A stretch of 64,000 nt of DNA from Acidobacteriota bacterium (lineage in GTDB: Bacteria > Acidobacteriota > Thermoanaerobaculia > Multivoradales > JBCCEF01), in NCBI GenBank assembly GCA_039028635.1, contig JBCCHV010000008.1, positions 62,001 to 126,000 of the forward strand, written 5' to 3'. The translations under genes and the position numbers were made by a program. Of this stretch, positions 34,201 to 41,973 are shown one piece after another. The notes beneath the pieces were generated by a model. The model saw nothing but the letters and a program-made list of their open reading frames with translations. It searched no databases and was not told where the DNA came from. Positions within the stretch are counted from its first letter, which is position 1. Each line of letters starts with the position of its first letter.

Positions 34201-36442
34201 GGAAGGACAGCACCAGGGCCCGCTCGCCCGGCGAATCGAGGAGCAAGGCGCGACACAGCGGGCCAGCGAGGAGATCGAAGGGGCGATTCGCCCACTGCTC
34301 GACACAATCGCTCAGGTCTGAATCGGTCTGCTGCCGCTCGAGACGCCATGAAGGTGTCTCCGCCAGCGTGATCCATGGCGTTTCGGCTTCGACGACGATC
34401 CGAGCCCGCAGCGCCGGGTGACGTGCCGAAAGCTCCTGCAGCGCGCCTTCGAGGCGACCCGAGTCGACCTCACCGGCGAGGCGCCAAGCCCGCCAGACGT
34501 TGTACTGGGAGCTCGTCGGATCGGCCTGCCAGAGGAAGTACATTCGCCGCTGCGCCGGAGTCAGAGCGAAGGCCGCGGCAGGCTTGCCGGATTCATCCTC
34601 GACCGTGGCCCCATCCACCGTTTCACCGGCAGGCGAGGCATCGCCGACCGCGACCTCAGCAGCCTGCGCGAGCACCTCGTCCAAGGGGCGCGCTCCGAGA
34701 AGAGCCAGCAGGTCGACCGCGAGGCCGAGGGACGCGCTCAGCGCCGAGACCAGGCGGATGGCCTGCAGCGAGGAGCCTCCCAGGGCGGTGAAGCTGTGGC
34801 CGTTCTTTCCTTCCACGAAGTGCGGTCCGAGCACTCTCGACAGGACCCGGTCGAGAGGGTCGAGCTCGCCCTCCGGGTCGCCAGTGGCCTCGACCATCGC
34901 CGGCCGATAGCGCATCAGGGTTCGGCGATCGACCTTGCCGTTGGGCAGCCGCGGCAAGGCATCGAGAGCCTCGATCCGCTCCGGAATCATCGCCGGCGTA
35001 AGCAACCTCCCAAGGTGCCGCCGCAGCGTCGCGGCCTCGATCCCCCGACCGCCGTCGCGGGGTACCGCAAAGGCCACCAGCCGGGCCTCGCCGGCATCGT
35101 CATCCTGCGCCACCACCGCCGCCTCGGCGACGGCCGGGTCGGAGGCCAGCGCGGCCTCGATCTCTCCGGGCTCGATCCGAACCCCTGCCACCTTGATCTG
35201 AAAATCGGCCCGCCCGAGGAGCTCGACCTCGCCGTCGGCGTTCCAGCGGGCGAGGTCACCGGTGCGGTACATCCGTTCGGCGACACCGCCGCCGAGGTCG
35301 GCAACGATGAAGCTGGCCGCCGTCTTCTCCGCGTCGTTCAGATAGCCCCGCGCCAACCCTTTGCCGCCCAAGAAGAGCTCACCGCTGGCACCGGCAGTCA
35401 CCGGCTGTAGGTCGTCGTCGAGAATCCGACAGAAGGTGCCGTCGATGGGTCGCCCGGTGGGCACCACCTCGGGAACATCCTCACCGGGCAGGAAGCGGTG
35501 ACAGATGACCGCCGTCATCTCGCTCGAGCCATAGCGATGAACCAGCGTCACCTCGGGCAGCAGGGTGCGCAGCTCGCGAATCAAACCGGGCGGTGAAGGC
35601 TCGCCACCGATCTCGATCACGCGCAGGGACTCGAGGGCGCGCAGGCGGTCCGCGTGGTACTCGAGGATCAGGCGGAGCAGCGTCGGGATGACCCCGAGAT
35701 GGGTCACGCCGCGTTGCGCGGCGCCCTCCAGAAGGCGCGCCGGGTCGCGGCCGTCGGCGCCTGGCAGCCAGGCCGTGATCCCCGCCGTGAGCGGCCCGAA
35801 GAGCTCCCAGTTCGAGATCACGAAGCTCGGCGAAGCCCGCACGCAGGCCACGTCGTCGGGCAGAAATCCCACCGTCCTCTGGAACCACTCGAGGCGGTTG
35901 AGAACCCCTTCATGGGTGCCACAGACACCTTTCGGAAGCCCCGAAGAGCCCGATGTGTAAACCACGAAGGCGCGATCATGGGCGCTGCGCTCCGGATAGA
36001 AACGGCGCAGGCTCGGAGCCCGCTGGAAGTCCGACTCGACCTCGAAACACCGACCCGCGAAGGGCCGGAGCTCGCCGCCGTAAGACCGCCGGGTGATCAG
36101 CACCGACGCCGCCGAGTCGTCCAGCATGTGCTGCTGGCGCTGGGCTGGATAGTCTGGATCGACGCACAGGAAAGTCATCCCGGCCTTGAGGACTCCCAGA
36201 ACCACTGCCACGTGGTCGATCGACGGCTCGAGGACGACGGCGACGATCGGCCTGCCGACGAGCTCCAGATCGAGGAGCGAGTCGGCGACGACTCGTGCCC
36301 GCAGGTCGAGCTCGCCGTAGCTACAGACCTGGTCGCCACAGCAGAGGGCGATCCGGTCGGGCTCCAGCGCAGCCCAATCGGCGATCACCCCGTGAATGGT
36401 CTCGTGGTCACTCTCGGCAAAGGGCTGTTCGTTCAGAATCAT
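28295..36442 (-). CDS. Nonribosomal peptide synthetase: A-PCP-C-A-PCP-C-A-PCP
   Basis: The 2715-residue enzyme has three modules. A1 (1-510) starts directly with adenylation and has TSGSSGLPKG. PCP1 has Ser558. C1 (600-1040) has HHLVVDA. A2 (1055-1550) has TSGTSGRPKG. PCP2 has Ser1616. C2 (1640-2080) has HHIAADG. A3 (2090-2600) and PCP3 (Ser2644) follow. No E, MT, Cy or TE domain is seen. Binding-pocket readings by eye: A1 V-I-W-G-E-G-R-A-V-K, lacking the Asp that holds an alpha-amino group, so an acid starter is likely. A2 D-L-E-S-I-G-A-V-T-K, with Glu suggesting a basic side chain. A3 D-A-W-F-L-G-H-V-V-K, one change from a known Leu code. The last 27 residues are Arg-rich. The upstream ribosome-binding site is weak. 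Confidence 0.95.
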   Translation of the reverse strand: MILNEQPFAESDHETIHGVIADWAALEPDRIALCCGDQVCSYGELDLRARVVADSLLDLELVGRPIVAVVLEPSIDHVAVVLGVLKAGMTFLCVDPDYPAQRQQHMLDDSAASVLITRRSYGGELRPFAGRCFEVESDFQRAPSLRRFYPERSAHDRAFVVYTSGSSGLPKGVCGTHEGVLNRLEWFQRTVGFLPDDVACVRASPSFVISNWELFGPLTAGITAWLPGADGRDPARLLEGAAQRGVTHLGVIPTLLRLILEYHADRLRALESLRVIEIGGEPSPPGLIRELRTLLPEVTLVHRYGSSEMTAVICHRFLPGEDVPEVVPTGRPIDGTFCRILDDDLQPVTAGASGELFLGGKGLARGYLNDAEKTAASFIVADLGGGVAERMYRTGDLARWNADGEVELLGRADFQIKVAGVRIEPGEIEAALASDPAVAEAAVVAQDDDAGEARLVAFAVPRDGGRGIEAATLRRHLGRLLTPAMIPERIEALDALPRLPNGKVDRRTLMRYRPAMVEATGDPEGELDPLDRVLSRVLGPHFVEGKNGHSFTALGGSSLQAIRLVSALSASLGLAVDLLALLGARPLDEVLAQAAEVAVGDASPAGETVDGATVEDESGKPAAAFALTPAQRRMYFLWQADPTSSQYNVWRAWRLAGEVDSGRLEGALQELSARHPALRARIVVEAETPWITLAETPSWRLERQQTDSDLSDCVEQWANRPFDLLAGPLCRALLLDSPGERALVLSFHHLVVDAWSLDLLIAELSELYTEPPAAPTTAPSVEAYQRLVALHEGMIDALPRGWSDHWRNCLADLEPLPLPLPVAGEVGAGLDRRMAVHCRFPQPLTDDLVELCRRDEASLYTALVTAVQVLLSIVTQAEDVAVGGAFTNRTDGDSQRLVGLWVNTVVLRLDLSDDPDFSTCLRRTRAALLGALEHGAVPFDEVVRLLRPERRAGRNPLFDVLVDLREEGIRLFLPGVEVAPIQRTRRDTNLAMSFNFLRRGDELVLDLEYDGRLVPESAAKAVPGHLVELLQQVLRQPQRSASRLEILTSSERRRLESWSRPAQTGAESSTLVLERIVAHRGLATAVVDDAGEVDYATLERHWQAVAGALARRGVQPGDRIGLLLPAGTLQVTGLLAVFHLGAVAVPLDPRAPDDRIAQILEDAAIRCCLAELSDAASPALAGGAVVSPSRQIAREGAPVPRADVAPHDPAYVVFTSGTSGRPKGVVVSHAALATHLDAALLAYGVEAGDRVLSSAQVSSDLALEEVLGGLAAGATVVVLPPDQALLGTTMSRFMAAQRVTVASLSTAVWSLWLDSAPDLATLPALRRVIIGTEICSADDLQRWSESVGKRVALINAYGPTEATVTATAWKLDAGQAPRLANHGVPVGRPLLGSRVEVLDRRGRRCPPGFVGELAIAGPRLADGYSNQPAATAARFVPDPWGQQPGGRLYRTGDRARFLPDGNLEILGRLDRQVKLRGHRIELADIEANLAAQPGVSGAAVVLVGSGVHRRLVAFVAGDSSRLAADAVRSRAQEALPAAMVPAAVEVLEALPVANHGKIAYRELEALASAAPELEPAPRQPLTETQRIVRDIWAAVLELPPEQVTRGDDFFALGGHSLLVGAVVTRVRAELGVELPPSSLFSASTLGAFAHRVDAAGAPRPLSLGGPGYQEQGAGLASSAQRRLWFECQTAADTSAYHIVQRQRLRGRLDLRALSSACDRLVARHSSLRSCFSFVDDDLRAHLLPAPEKVLRLLGPDQGDVLDSDRLAPFDLSRDLPFRAVLLRLGDEVHVLQWTIHHIAADGESLEILNRELSILYRALTSGERVELPAISVNHEGYVAWQRQRLENGDLEHEKRYWRRRLEGLERLRLPRRSRAVGTTRGRASTVPIRIDGAVEEAAREVFGRHRATLFMGLVAAAQLVLSRWADSHDVAVGVVTSGRGAAGLDQTVGMLANTLLIRSDLSGDPTLGRVLEAARAGIVEALDHQELPFDEVVQELREGSGSDAGVPLDVVVSLQGERQPLAAFDAEVLPVAARHAKFELAFLFEETADGLHGRLEYDADLYDADTVERMSRHFALALGCFGTQEVHRLSEIELLTEEEGQRIVTLNDTAQQVDGEPLSERIARLAADQPDALAVVHGRDSLTYGELEERAHRLAQALGSRAVAPGAVVGVVLPRSLAYVWSLLAVAKAGAAWMALDPDQPPARLAMALEGAGAKALICRDDLAVKLSGELGVARLSPDATTSGASPKLPPTAADGLAYVVATSGTSGRPKLAEVTRAGLRNLVSWHRRAYRLEATDRTTLLANPGFDASVWEVWPTLASGATLDIVDDDLRLDVPRLVRWLADRRVTVSFMPTPLAEAAVRQAWPEETALRALLTGGDRLGSRPPGGLPFRLINHYGPAECTVVATAAEVPPAGADGPPPIGAPIDNLQVHVLGRDGRELPFGVIGELWIGGVGVGRGYRGQRDLTDGSFVTPEAVGERCYRSGDLVRRRSDGRLDFVGRGDAQINVRGIRIELGEVEAVLNASPRVRDCVCGLVRLGRSEQLVAWVVPEGTEQGDGSWLRELAEQKLPAYMVPAAVVLLTELPMTANGKVDRDGLPAPQRQRPTSRSEHSATERAVAGIWQKVLQVSRVELDEPFFELGGTSLDLARVQSLIQSELDHEISLVDLMKYTTVNQIAAHLGSAGDAARSARRGRRFRTPRPSRRRVRRSRRESAR

Positions 36443-36700
36443 TGTGCGCTCTCAGGCCAGTTCACTCAGTGGTGAGCGCCGGGCGCGTTGTATTTCAGCC
36501 CTCCCGTGAGCGAGAACACCAACCCCTCAGGAAACACTCGCGACAGTGATTTCGCAGCGACTCTCAGCAGTGGACCACCAGCGTCTGCCAGATCGCGCGC
36601 GAGGAACGAAGCCAAACAGCCCGCCCACTTCGCCGGGAAACATCCCCCTCGTCGACGCCGTAGGTCGCAAACGGACGGAGACTGAGATGGGGGACCCCTG
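36443..36700. other. Divergent intergenic region upstream of the NRPS operon
   Basis: These 258 bases separate the NRPS start (minus) from the M50-like gene (plus). I see no gene, no clear operator and no well-spaced promoter. The most AT-rich part toward the NRPS start is TTGTATTT at 36492. Control of the biosynthetic operon probably lies here. Confidence 0.4.
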
Positions 36701-37243
36701 ATGGATCGATCGCAAGCCAAGTTGGCGGCCAGGTTTCATGGCCTTCTGTTCGTCGTCGGGCTCGCCACTTTCGTGGTCCACGAGCTCGCCCACTGGATCA
36801 CCGGCGTCGCCCTGGGCTACGACATGGTGGCAACCCTCAATTCCGTCTGGTCCACCGAAACGGTGGCCCCATCGGACCAACTGCTGGTGACGGCCTCCGG
36901 CCCGCTGTTGACCATCCTCCAGGGCGTCATCGGCTATCGACTGGTCGCCAACCGAGGCTCACGATTCGGCTTCGCGCTGCTCTACATGGCCTTCTTCATG
37001 CGGCTGGTGGCCGCCGGCATCAGCACCTTCAATCCCAACGACGAAGCCCGGCTCAGCCTCGAGCTCGGCCTCGGGACCTGGACCCTTCCCCTGCTCGTCG
37101 TCGGCTTCCTGCTCGCGCTCACCGTCGTCGCCAGCCGCCGGCTGGAGCTGGGCTTCCGCGACCTCCTGTTCTGCTTCGTCACCGCATCCCTCGCCGTGAG
37201 CACGATCGTCGGGGCCGACATGCTGATCTGGGACAAGAGCTGA
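36701..37243 (+). CDS. M50-like membrane metalloprotease or related HExxH membrane protein
   Basis: The 180-residue protein is mostly hydrophobic, with about five membrane segments. The second part of the first helix holds HELAH in VVHELAHWITG, the zinc motif of site-2-type proteases, and VTASGPLLT follows as the usual GP segment. The second-site DG motif of M50 is not obvious, so catalysis is uncertain. The start at 36701 has no clear ribosome-binding site. It is divergent from the NRPS operon and need not belong to it. Confidence 0.65.
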   Translation: MDRSQAKLAARFHGLLFVVGLATFVVHELAHWITGVALGYDMVATLNSVWSTETVAPSDQLLVTASGPLLTILQGVIGYRLVANRGSRFGFALLYMAFFMRLVAAGISTFNPNDEARLSLELGLGTWTLPLLVVGFLLALTVVASRRLELGFRDLLFCFVTASLAVSTIVGADMLIWDKS

Positions 37244-37306
37244 ACCCGGAGAATCGAGGTCCGCTCGACAGGGCGCGGTAGAAAACTCAGCCGGCGCCCG
37301 AGGGCG

Positions 37307-38635
37307 TCACGCCTCAGGCGGACCGACGAAACCGATTTCCTCGACCTCGCTCCAAGGCACATATTCGGGCTGCTCCGAGCCCACCGCGAAGACCAGAACC
37401 CCGAGGTTCTGCTCGCCGAGGTCTCCAGCCGCCTCGAGCTCGAGGACTTCGCCACTGACAAGGGTGACCCTGGCAAAGCGAGAGCCGCCCACCCCGCGCC
37501 CCGCCGGCACGAGGCTCGCGAGGCGACCGAACGGAATCGAATAGCTCACTCCTTCGAAGGGAGCATCGAGGGTCTCGAGGGTCTCGCTCTCGTCGAGGTC
37601 GAAGACCAACCGCCCGCCAAGGCTCTGGCCGTCCAGGGTCTCGACGATCCCCTCGAGGGATCTTCCCGGCGGAAAGTCAGCGTAGGTCGGAGTCTCGCCC
37701 TGGCTGGTGAAATCGACCCGCTCGAAGGCGCCCCAGGAGACCAAAACCCGGCCGTAGCGCGAATCGTCGACGTAGAGTCCGCGGTTGCCTTCTCCGGTTT
37801 CGCGGCTGCCGGCAAGCTCGATCTCGCGGCCATCGAGCAAGGTCACCCACGAGCTTTCGGGCGAGTGGCGTGCGATCGAACGGATGGTGCCGAAGCGCAG
37901 CCCGATCCTGCCGTCCGGACCCTCCCCTTCGAGCTCGTCGCGACCCAGGCTGTCTTGCCGGTTCCACTGCAGCAGGCCGCTGAAAACCCCCTGGGAGGTG
38001 CGTACCGAGCCGTGCAAAAAGCCTCCTTCGATGGCCCCCGGATCAGGAGCCGGCAGAAGCTCGATGGTGCGAATCCGCCGGCTGCCAAGATCCACCATGC
38101 CTCGAGCCCGGTCCCACACCCGGACTCCATCGTCGAGGTCGTTGGCTTCATGGCGATCGAGCTCGACCACGCGACCGCCTTTGAGGGTCACCCGCACCGT
38201 TGCGACGCCCGCTTCGAGGTGGGCGATCTCCCCGAAACGCACCATGAAAAGGCGCTCGAGGTCGACCGGCCGCGGACGGCGATCGATCTCCATGCCGAAG
38301 ATCTCGAGCGGCGGGCGCGGGCGAGCCAGCGCCTCGGCCGGCGCCAGCGCAGCCCATCGGTTGTCAGTCTTCACGCCGTTGAAGGTGTGTCCCCAGAGAG
38401 CCTCCTCATCACCACCCCAGCGCAGTCGGCCCTCGTAGGTCAGGCCTTCAAGCGTGGTGACGCGACCGTAGAGGAAGCCCTCGTGCACAGCCTCCGGCGC
38501 GGCGCTAGAAGTCATCGTCGATCCGGCTGGCGCGGGGCCCGCGGCCGAATCGAGCCGCCAGGTGCGAATCGCGAAGGCAAGCCCGAGGATGAACAAGGCC
38601 AAAGCCAGCCAAGACAGAAAAGCCCGCTTGCTCAT
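37307..38635 (-). CDS. Membrane-anchored protein with three related beta domains, unknown function
   Basis: The open frame starts at 38740, but ATG 38635 has AGAGG upstream and begins MSKRAFLSWLALALFILGLAF, a signal anchor, so 442 residues are used. Three similar segments follow, each opening with Gly-x-hydrophobic-x-Gly-x-Val-x-Thr (LYGRVTTLEGLTYEG near 55; LHGSVRTSQGVFSG near 205; LEGIVETLDGQSLGG near 315). Each ends in a VTLxxGxxxEL strand pair. This internal repetition suggests tandem beta-barrel-like domains outside the membrane. No family is recognised. It is convergent with the M50-like gene. Confidence 0.7.
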   Translation of the reverse strand: MSKRAFLSWLALALFILGLAFAIRTWRLDSAAGPAPAGSTMTSSAAPEAVHEGFLYGRVTTLEGLTYEGRLRWGGDEEALWGHTFNGVKTDNRWAALAPAEALARPRPPLEIFGMEIDRRPRPVDLERLFMVRFGEIAHLEAGVATVRVTLKGGRVVELDRHEANDLDDGVRVWDRARGMVDLGSRRIRTIELLPAPDPGAIEGGFLHGSVRTSQGVFSGLLQWNRQDSLGRDELEGEGPDGRIGLRFGTIRSIARHSPESSWVTLLDGREIELAGSRETGEGNRGLYVDDSRYGRVLVSWGAFERVDFTSQGETPTYADFPPGRSLEGIVETLDGQSLGGRLVFDLDESETLETLDAPFEGVSYSIPFGRLASLVPAGRGVGGSRFARVTLVSGEVLELEAAGDLGEQNLGVLVFAVGSEQPEYVPWSEVEEIGFVGPPEA

Positions 38636-38861
38636 GCTCACATCCTCTCGACAAGATCCTGGTTGCGATGGTTCTGGAAGACGCAGCAGAACAGCTTCAG
38701 GTTGCCGCGGTGGCGGAGAAATACGGCAACAACGTGGCAAGCTCTAGGGGAATGATCCTCGACTTGCACAACAATCGACCCGGGATGTCGACAATAATAA
38801 AGTACAATATTCCAACCCATCGAAATCAGAAGTTCTGCTCTTTTGCCCTTGGAGGGAGATC

Positions 38862-39458
38862 ATGAACAAGTGGATCGGAATTGCGGCACTCGTGCTCATC
38901 GTCCTGGCGATCGGCTACATCGCCTCGCGTCCGGGCCCCGACGAAACCGTCGACCCGACGCCCGCTCCGGCACCGGTGGAACCAACCGAAGACGGCGGTT
39001 CTGAAACCCCTGCTGCAGGCAGCGCCGACGCCAGTTGTCCGACTCCCACCAACAGCGGCTCCGGCGCGAATCGCGCCGGCCTCTTGGTGACTTTCGGCGA
39101 CGGCACCAGCCAGAGCGTCTGTGTCTCCTTCGACGAACCAACGATCAGCGGCTACCAACTGCTCGAGGACTCCGGTCTTCAGATCGTCACCAAAGATTTC
39201 GGCGGCAGCCTCGGTCAGGCGCTGTGCAAAGTCACTGGAAGCTCGACCAGTAACGGCTGTCCCAGCGACGACTGCTTCTGCCACAGCCCGCCGAACTCCT
39301 GGGTGTTTTTCGTCACCGACCAGACAAGCTGGCAGGAGTCCTCGACCGGCATCTCGAGCACCAACGTCAAAGACGGCGGTGCCCAGGCGCAGCTCTGGGG
39401 CAACAACACTCAGTCGCCGCCGTTGTGCTTCTTCAAAGATATTTGCCTCGATAGCTGA
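38862..39458 (+). CDS. Anchored extracytoplasmic protein with DUF4430/transcobalamin-like domain, facing an ECF importer
   Basis: The 198-residue protein follows a GGAGGGAG site and has an N-terminal membrane anchor (WIGIAALVLIVLAIGYIA), then a Pro/Thr/Glu-rich stalk to about residue 65. The domain after it (LLVTFGDGTSQSVCVSF ... ISGYQLLEDSGLQIV ... NSWVFFVT) matches my memory of the DUF4430 family, related to the cobalamin-binding C-terminal domain of transcobalamin and intrinsic factor. Seven Cys, including GCPSDDCFCHSP, probably form disulfides. It faces an ECF-type importer at 39509-43160 (convergent). A vitamin-capturing partner is the inference. Family assignment is from pattern recall only. 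Confidence 0.65.
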   Translation: MNKWIGIAALVLIVLAIGYIASRPGPDETVDPTPAPAPVEPTEDGGSETPAAGSADASCPTPTNSGSGANRAGLLVTFGDGTSQSVCVSFDEPTISGYQLLEDSGLQIVTKDFGGSLGQALCKVTGSSTSNGCPSDDCFCHSPPNSWVFFVTDQTSWQESSTGISSTNVKDGGAQAQLWGNNTQSPPLCFFKDICLDS

Positions 39459-39469
39459 ACGGCAGTGCG

Positions 39470-39512
39470 AGCCCGACTCTTCTCGACGGAGCTGGTGAGA
39501 AGGTCGGGCTAG
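39470..39512. terminator. Hairpin between convergent ECF genes, ending in CTAG
   Basis: AGCCCGACTCTTTCTC-like left arm pairs with GAGAAGGTCGGGCT near the right end, with a small bulge. The right part, CTGGTGAGAAGGTCGGGCTAG, is the same sequence that bounds the element at 15831-15979. The terminal CTA is the TAG stop of the ECF S-component gene. Exact ends may be off by one base. Confidence 0.55.
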
Positions 39513-40300
39513 CCCGACTCGAGCTCGAAGCGAAAACGCTTTTGGAAGCGGGTCAGGAGCTCCATCAGGGGTTCCGTGAGGACAAACAGCAGGATGGCGT
39601 TCGCCAACGCCCGGCCGGCATCCCACCAGATCGACGTCGCGAGGTAGAAAGCGGCGTAGCGAATCGCCGTCTGCACAACGGCGAGGCCCGGTTCGTAGTG
39701 CAGGCTGGGGTCGGCCGGCTGGAGGAAGGGCCAGAACCACAGATTGATCATCGCGCCGAACAACAGTCCGGCGACCGCGCCCCAGGCTGTCAGCAGCCAC
39801 TTGGCGCGCGGCGGCGACAGGCGTGGCAGCCAGCCCGAGATCATCCCGCACCAGCCGGCAGCGAACATCTGGAAGGGCAGCCAAGGCCCGACGCCGCCGG
39901 TGAGCAGGGCGGAAGTGAGCATGGCGAGGGCCGCCAGCAGGAAGCCGAACTCGGCACCGAAGACATAGCCGCAGACAATCGGCAGGATGAAAAAGGCGCT
40001 CGAGCCCATCGGCCCGGACACCAGCCGCAGGCAAGCCGTAATCCCCACCAGCACACCGAGGACCGACACCAGGCGGGCGTCGACCCGCCGGGTCTCGAGG
40101 TTGGCGACCAAAACCAGGAGGCAGAGGGCCAGCAGGGTCACGAAGATCAGCGGCGCGTCGGCCGAGTGGGCCATCGCCCGCGGACCGCCGGCCCCCTCCG
40201 GCGGACCTCCACCGGCCATCGGATGGAGAAAGGCCCAAACTCCGAGCAGGCTCGCCGCCAGCAGAATGACCGCCGACAAGAGGTCCCCCCGGCGCTTCAC
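39509..40300 (-). CDS. ECF transporter substrate-binding membrane component (S component)
   Basis: The open frame extends to 41077, but the upstream part is a shadow of the ATPase gene. GTG 40300 overlaps the ATPase stop (GTGA), giving 263 residues. Six or seven hydrophobic helices follow, including FFILPIVCGYVFGAEFGFLLAALAM and PFQMFAAGWCGMISGWLP, a layout typical of ECF S components. These bind a vitamin or metal and toggle in the membrane with EcfT. The specificity cannot be read from the sequence; the adjacent DUF4430-like protein hints at a corrinoid. The TAG stop lies in a CTAG repeat end. Confidence 0.8.
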   Translation of the reverse strand: MKRRGDLLSAVILLAASLLGVWAFLHPMAGGGPPEGAGGPRAMAHSADAPLIFVTLLALCLLVLVANLETRRVDARLVSVLGVLVGITACLRLVSGPMGSSAFFILPIVCGYVFGAEFGFLLAALAMLTSALLTGGVGPWLPFQMFAAGWCGMISGWLPRLSPPRAKWLLTAWGAVAGLLFGAMINLWFWPFLQPADPSLHYEPGLAVVQTAIRYAAFYLATSIWWDAGRALANAILLFVLTEPLMELLTRFQKRFRFELESG

Positions 40301-41973
40301 GAGCTGCCCCCTGGCGGCCGATCGCCGCGGCGCTGCAGCACATCCTCCAAGGTGTGAAGATCCGGTTCCCCGAAGAGCCGGTTGATGCGGGTGCTGAAAA
40401 CCGGCGAGCCGTGCAGCATGGTGCGGGTCGGCCCCTCGGCGACCAGGCGGCCGCCTCCGAGCAGGGCGACGCGGTCGGCGCATTCGGCCACCAGCTCGAC
40501 ATCGTGGGTCGCCATCACGACGGTGACGCCCCGCCGGCACAGGTGACGCAGGGCGGCCGCCAAGCGGTGCTTGATCTCGACGTCCAGACCACGGGTCGGC
40601 TCGTCGAGGAGCAGGATCGAGGGATCGCCGGCGAAGGCCGTCGCCAAGGCCAGTCGCTGGCGTTCGCCGGTGCTCGACTCGCGCGGATGACGGTCTCCGA
40701 AGTCGCTCAATCGCAAGGTGTCGAGCCACTCGACCATCGCCTGCCGGGCCGCGTCGTCGGTGCGTCCTCGCTGCCGCAGGCTCCACTCGACCTCGGCGTC
40801 GACGCTGTCGCGGAAGAGCAGGCGCGAGGGGTTCTGCGGCACGAATCCAACCTCCTGGGAAACCACATGGAGCGGCGTTTTCAGGGGATCCAGGCTGGAC
40901 TCCGCGGTCGGCCGCAGCCGAATCCGACCGCGGTCCGGCCGAATCAGCCCGACCAACGCCCGCAGCAGGGTCGATTTGCCGGCACCATTGCGTCCCAGGA
41001 GAGCGGTCAGGGAGCCTCGCGGTGCTTCGAGATCGAGGCCCTTGAGACCTTCGACTCCACCGGGATAAGTCCACCACAAGCCCTGCGCCTCGATCGCCGG
41101 AGGCTCGCTGGCCGGCTCTTTCCCGCCGGCGGCCGGCGACTCCGGATCGACGGTCGAGGAGAGTCGCTGGCGCAATCGCCGCAGCTCCGGCCGACGCCTC
41201 GTCTCCTTGAGGGTCAGGGTCGGACTCGGCCAGCCGAGGGCGTGAGCCAGCTGCACCAGGGGAGGCGCCAAGGGAGAGCCGGCCAGAGCTTCTCCCGGCG
41301 GCCCGAGGGCGGCGACCTTGCCGTCCTCGAGCAACAACACCCGGTCGGCGTGCTGGGCCACCCGTTCGAGACGGTGTTCGGCCAGGATCAGCGTCAGTCC
41401 GAGATCGTCGTTGAGGGCACGCAAGGCCGCCAAGACCTCGGACGCCGACTGCGGATCGAGCTGCGAGGTGGGCTCGTCGAGCACCAGAATCCGGGGCTGT
41501 AAGGTCAGCACGCCGGCGATCGCCACCCGCTGGCGCTCGCCGCCGGAAAGGGTGTCGATCTCGCGCTGGCGGAGGTGGGCGATCGCCAGCTGGTCGAGCA
41601 CCTCCTCCACCCGCCGGCGCATGGTCGCGAGGTCGAGGCCGTGGTTCTCCATCGCGAAGGCGAGCTCGTCCTCGACCACCTGGGTGACGAAATGGGCCTC
41701 GGGATTCTGGTGCACGAAGCCCACCAGGTTGCTCATGCCGCGCGGACCGACCGCGATCGGATCGCGCCCCGCCACCTCGACCTCGCCCGCGATCTTGCCG
41801 CCGTGGAAGTGCGGAACGAGACCGTTCAAGGTGCGCAGCAAAGAGCTCTTGCCGCTACCCGACGGCCCGGTCACCACAACCAGCTCGCTCTCCTCGATGC
41901 GCAGATCGACGCCTTCGATCACCGGCTGCTCGGCGCCGGGATAGCGATAGGTCAAGGCGCGCAGCTCGATCAC
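40297..41973 (-). CDS. Fused double ATPase of ECF transporter (EcfA-EcfA')
   Basis: The 558-residue protein starts at GTG 41973, overlapping the EcfT stop as GTGA. The first ABC domain (1-235) has Walker A GPSGSGKSS, Q-loop HQNPEAHF, signature LSGGERQR and Walker B ILVLDEPTS. A linker of about 70 residues follows. The second domain (310-540) has GRNGAGKS, PQNPSRLLF, a changed signature STGERQRLA and ILLLDEPTRG, with the switch His in ATHD. The PQNP/HQNP Q-loops are typical of ECF and cobalt transporters. The fusion of two ATPases replaces separate EcfA1 and EcfA2. Confidence 0.93.
   Translation of the reverse strand: MIELRALTYRYPGAEQPVIEGVDLRIEESELVVVTGPSGSGKSSLLRTLNGLVPHFHGGKIAGEVEVAGRDPIAVGPRGMSNLVGFVHQNPEAHFVTQVVEDELAFAMENHGLDLATMRRRVEEVLDQLAIAHLRQREIDTLSGGERQRVAIAGVLTLQPRILVLDEPTSQLDPQSASEVLAALRALNDDLGLTLILAEHRLERVAQHADRVLLLEDGKVAALGPPGEALAGSPLAPPLVQLAHALGWPSPTLTLKETRRRPELRRLRQRLSSTVDPESPAAGGKEPASEPPAIEAQGLWWTYPGGVEGLKGLDLEAPRGSLTALLGRNGAGKSTLLRALVGLIRPDRGRIRLRPTAESSLDPLKTPLHVVSQEVGFVPQNPSRLLFRDSVDAEVEWSLRQRGRTDDAARQAMVEWLDTLRLSDFGDRHPRESSTGERQRLALATAFAGDPSILLLDEPTRGLDVEIKHRLAAALRHLCRRGVTVVMATHDVELVAECADRVALLGGGRLVAEGPTRTMLHGSPVFSTRINRLFGEPDLHTLEDVLQRRGDRPPGGSS

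Noticed and set aside
38826-40502. Minus-strand frame of 558 codons across the DUF4430-like and ECF S genes
   Set aside because: It would disrupt two genes with clear membrane and signal features, and the product is low complexity.
40301-41077. N-terminal 259 codons of the frame ending at 39509
   Set aside because: This part is a shadow of the ATPase gene; the GTGA overlap at 40300 gives the credible start.
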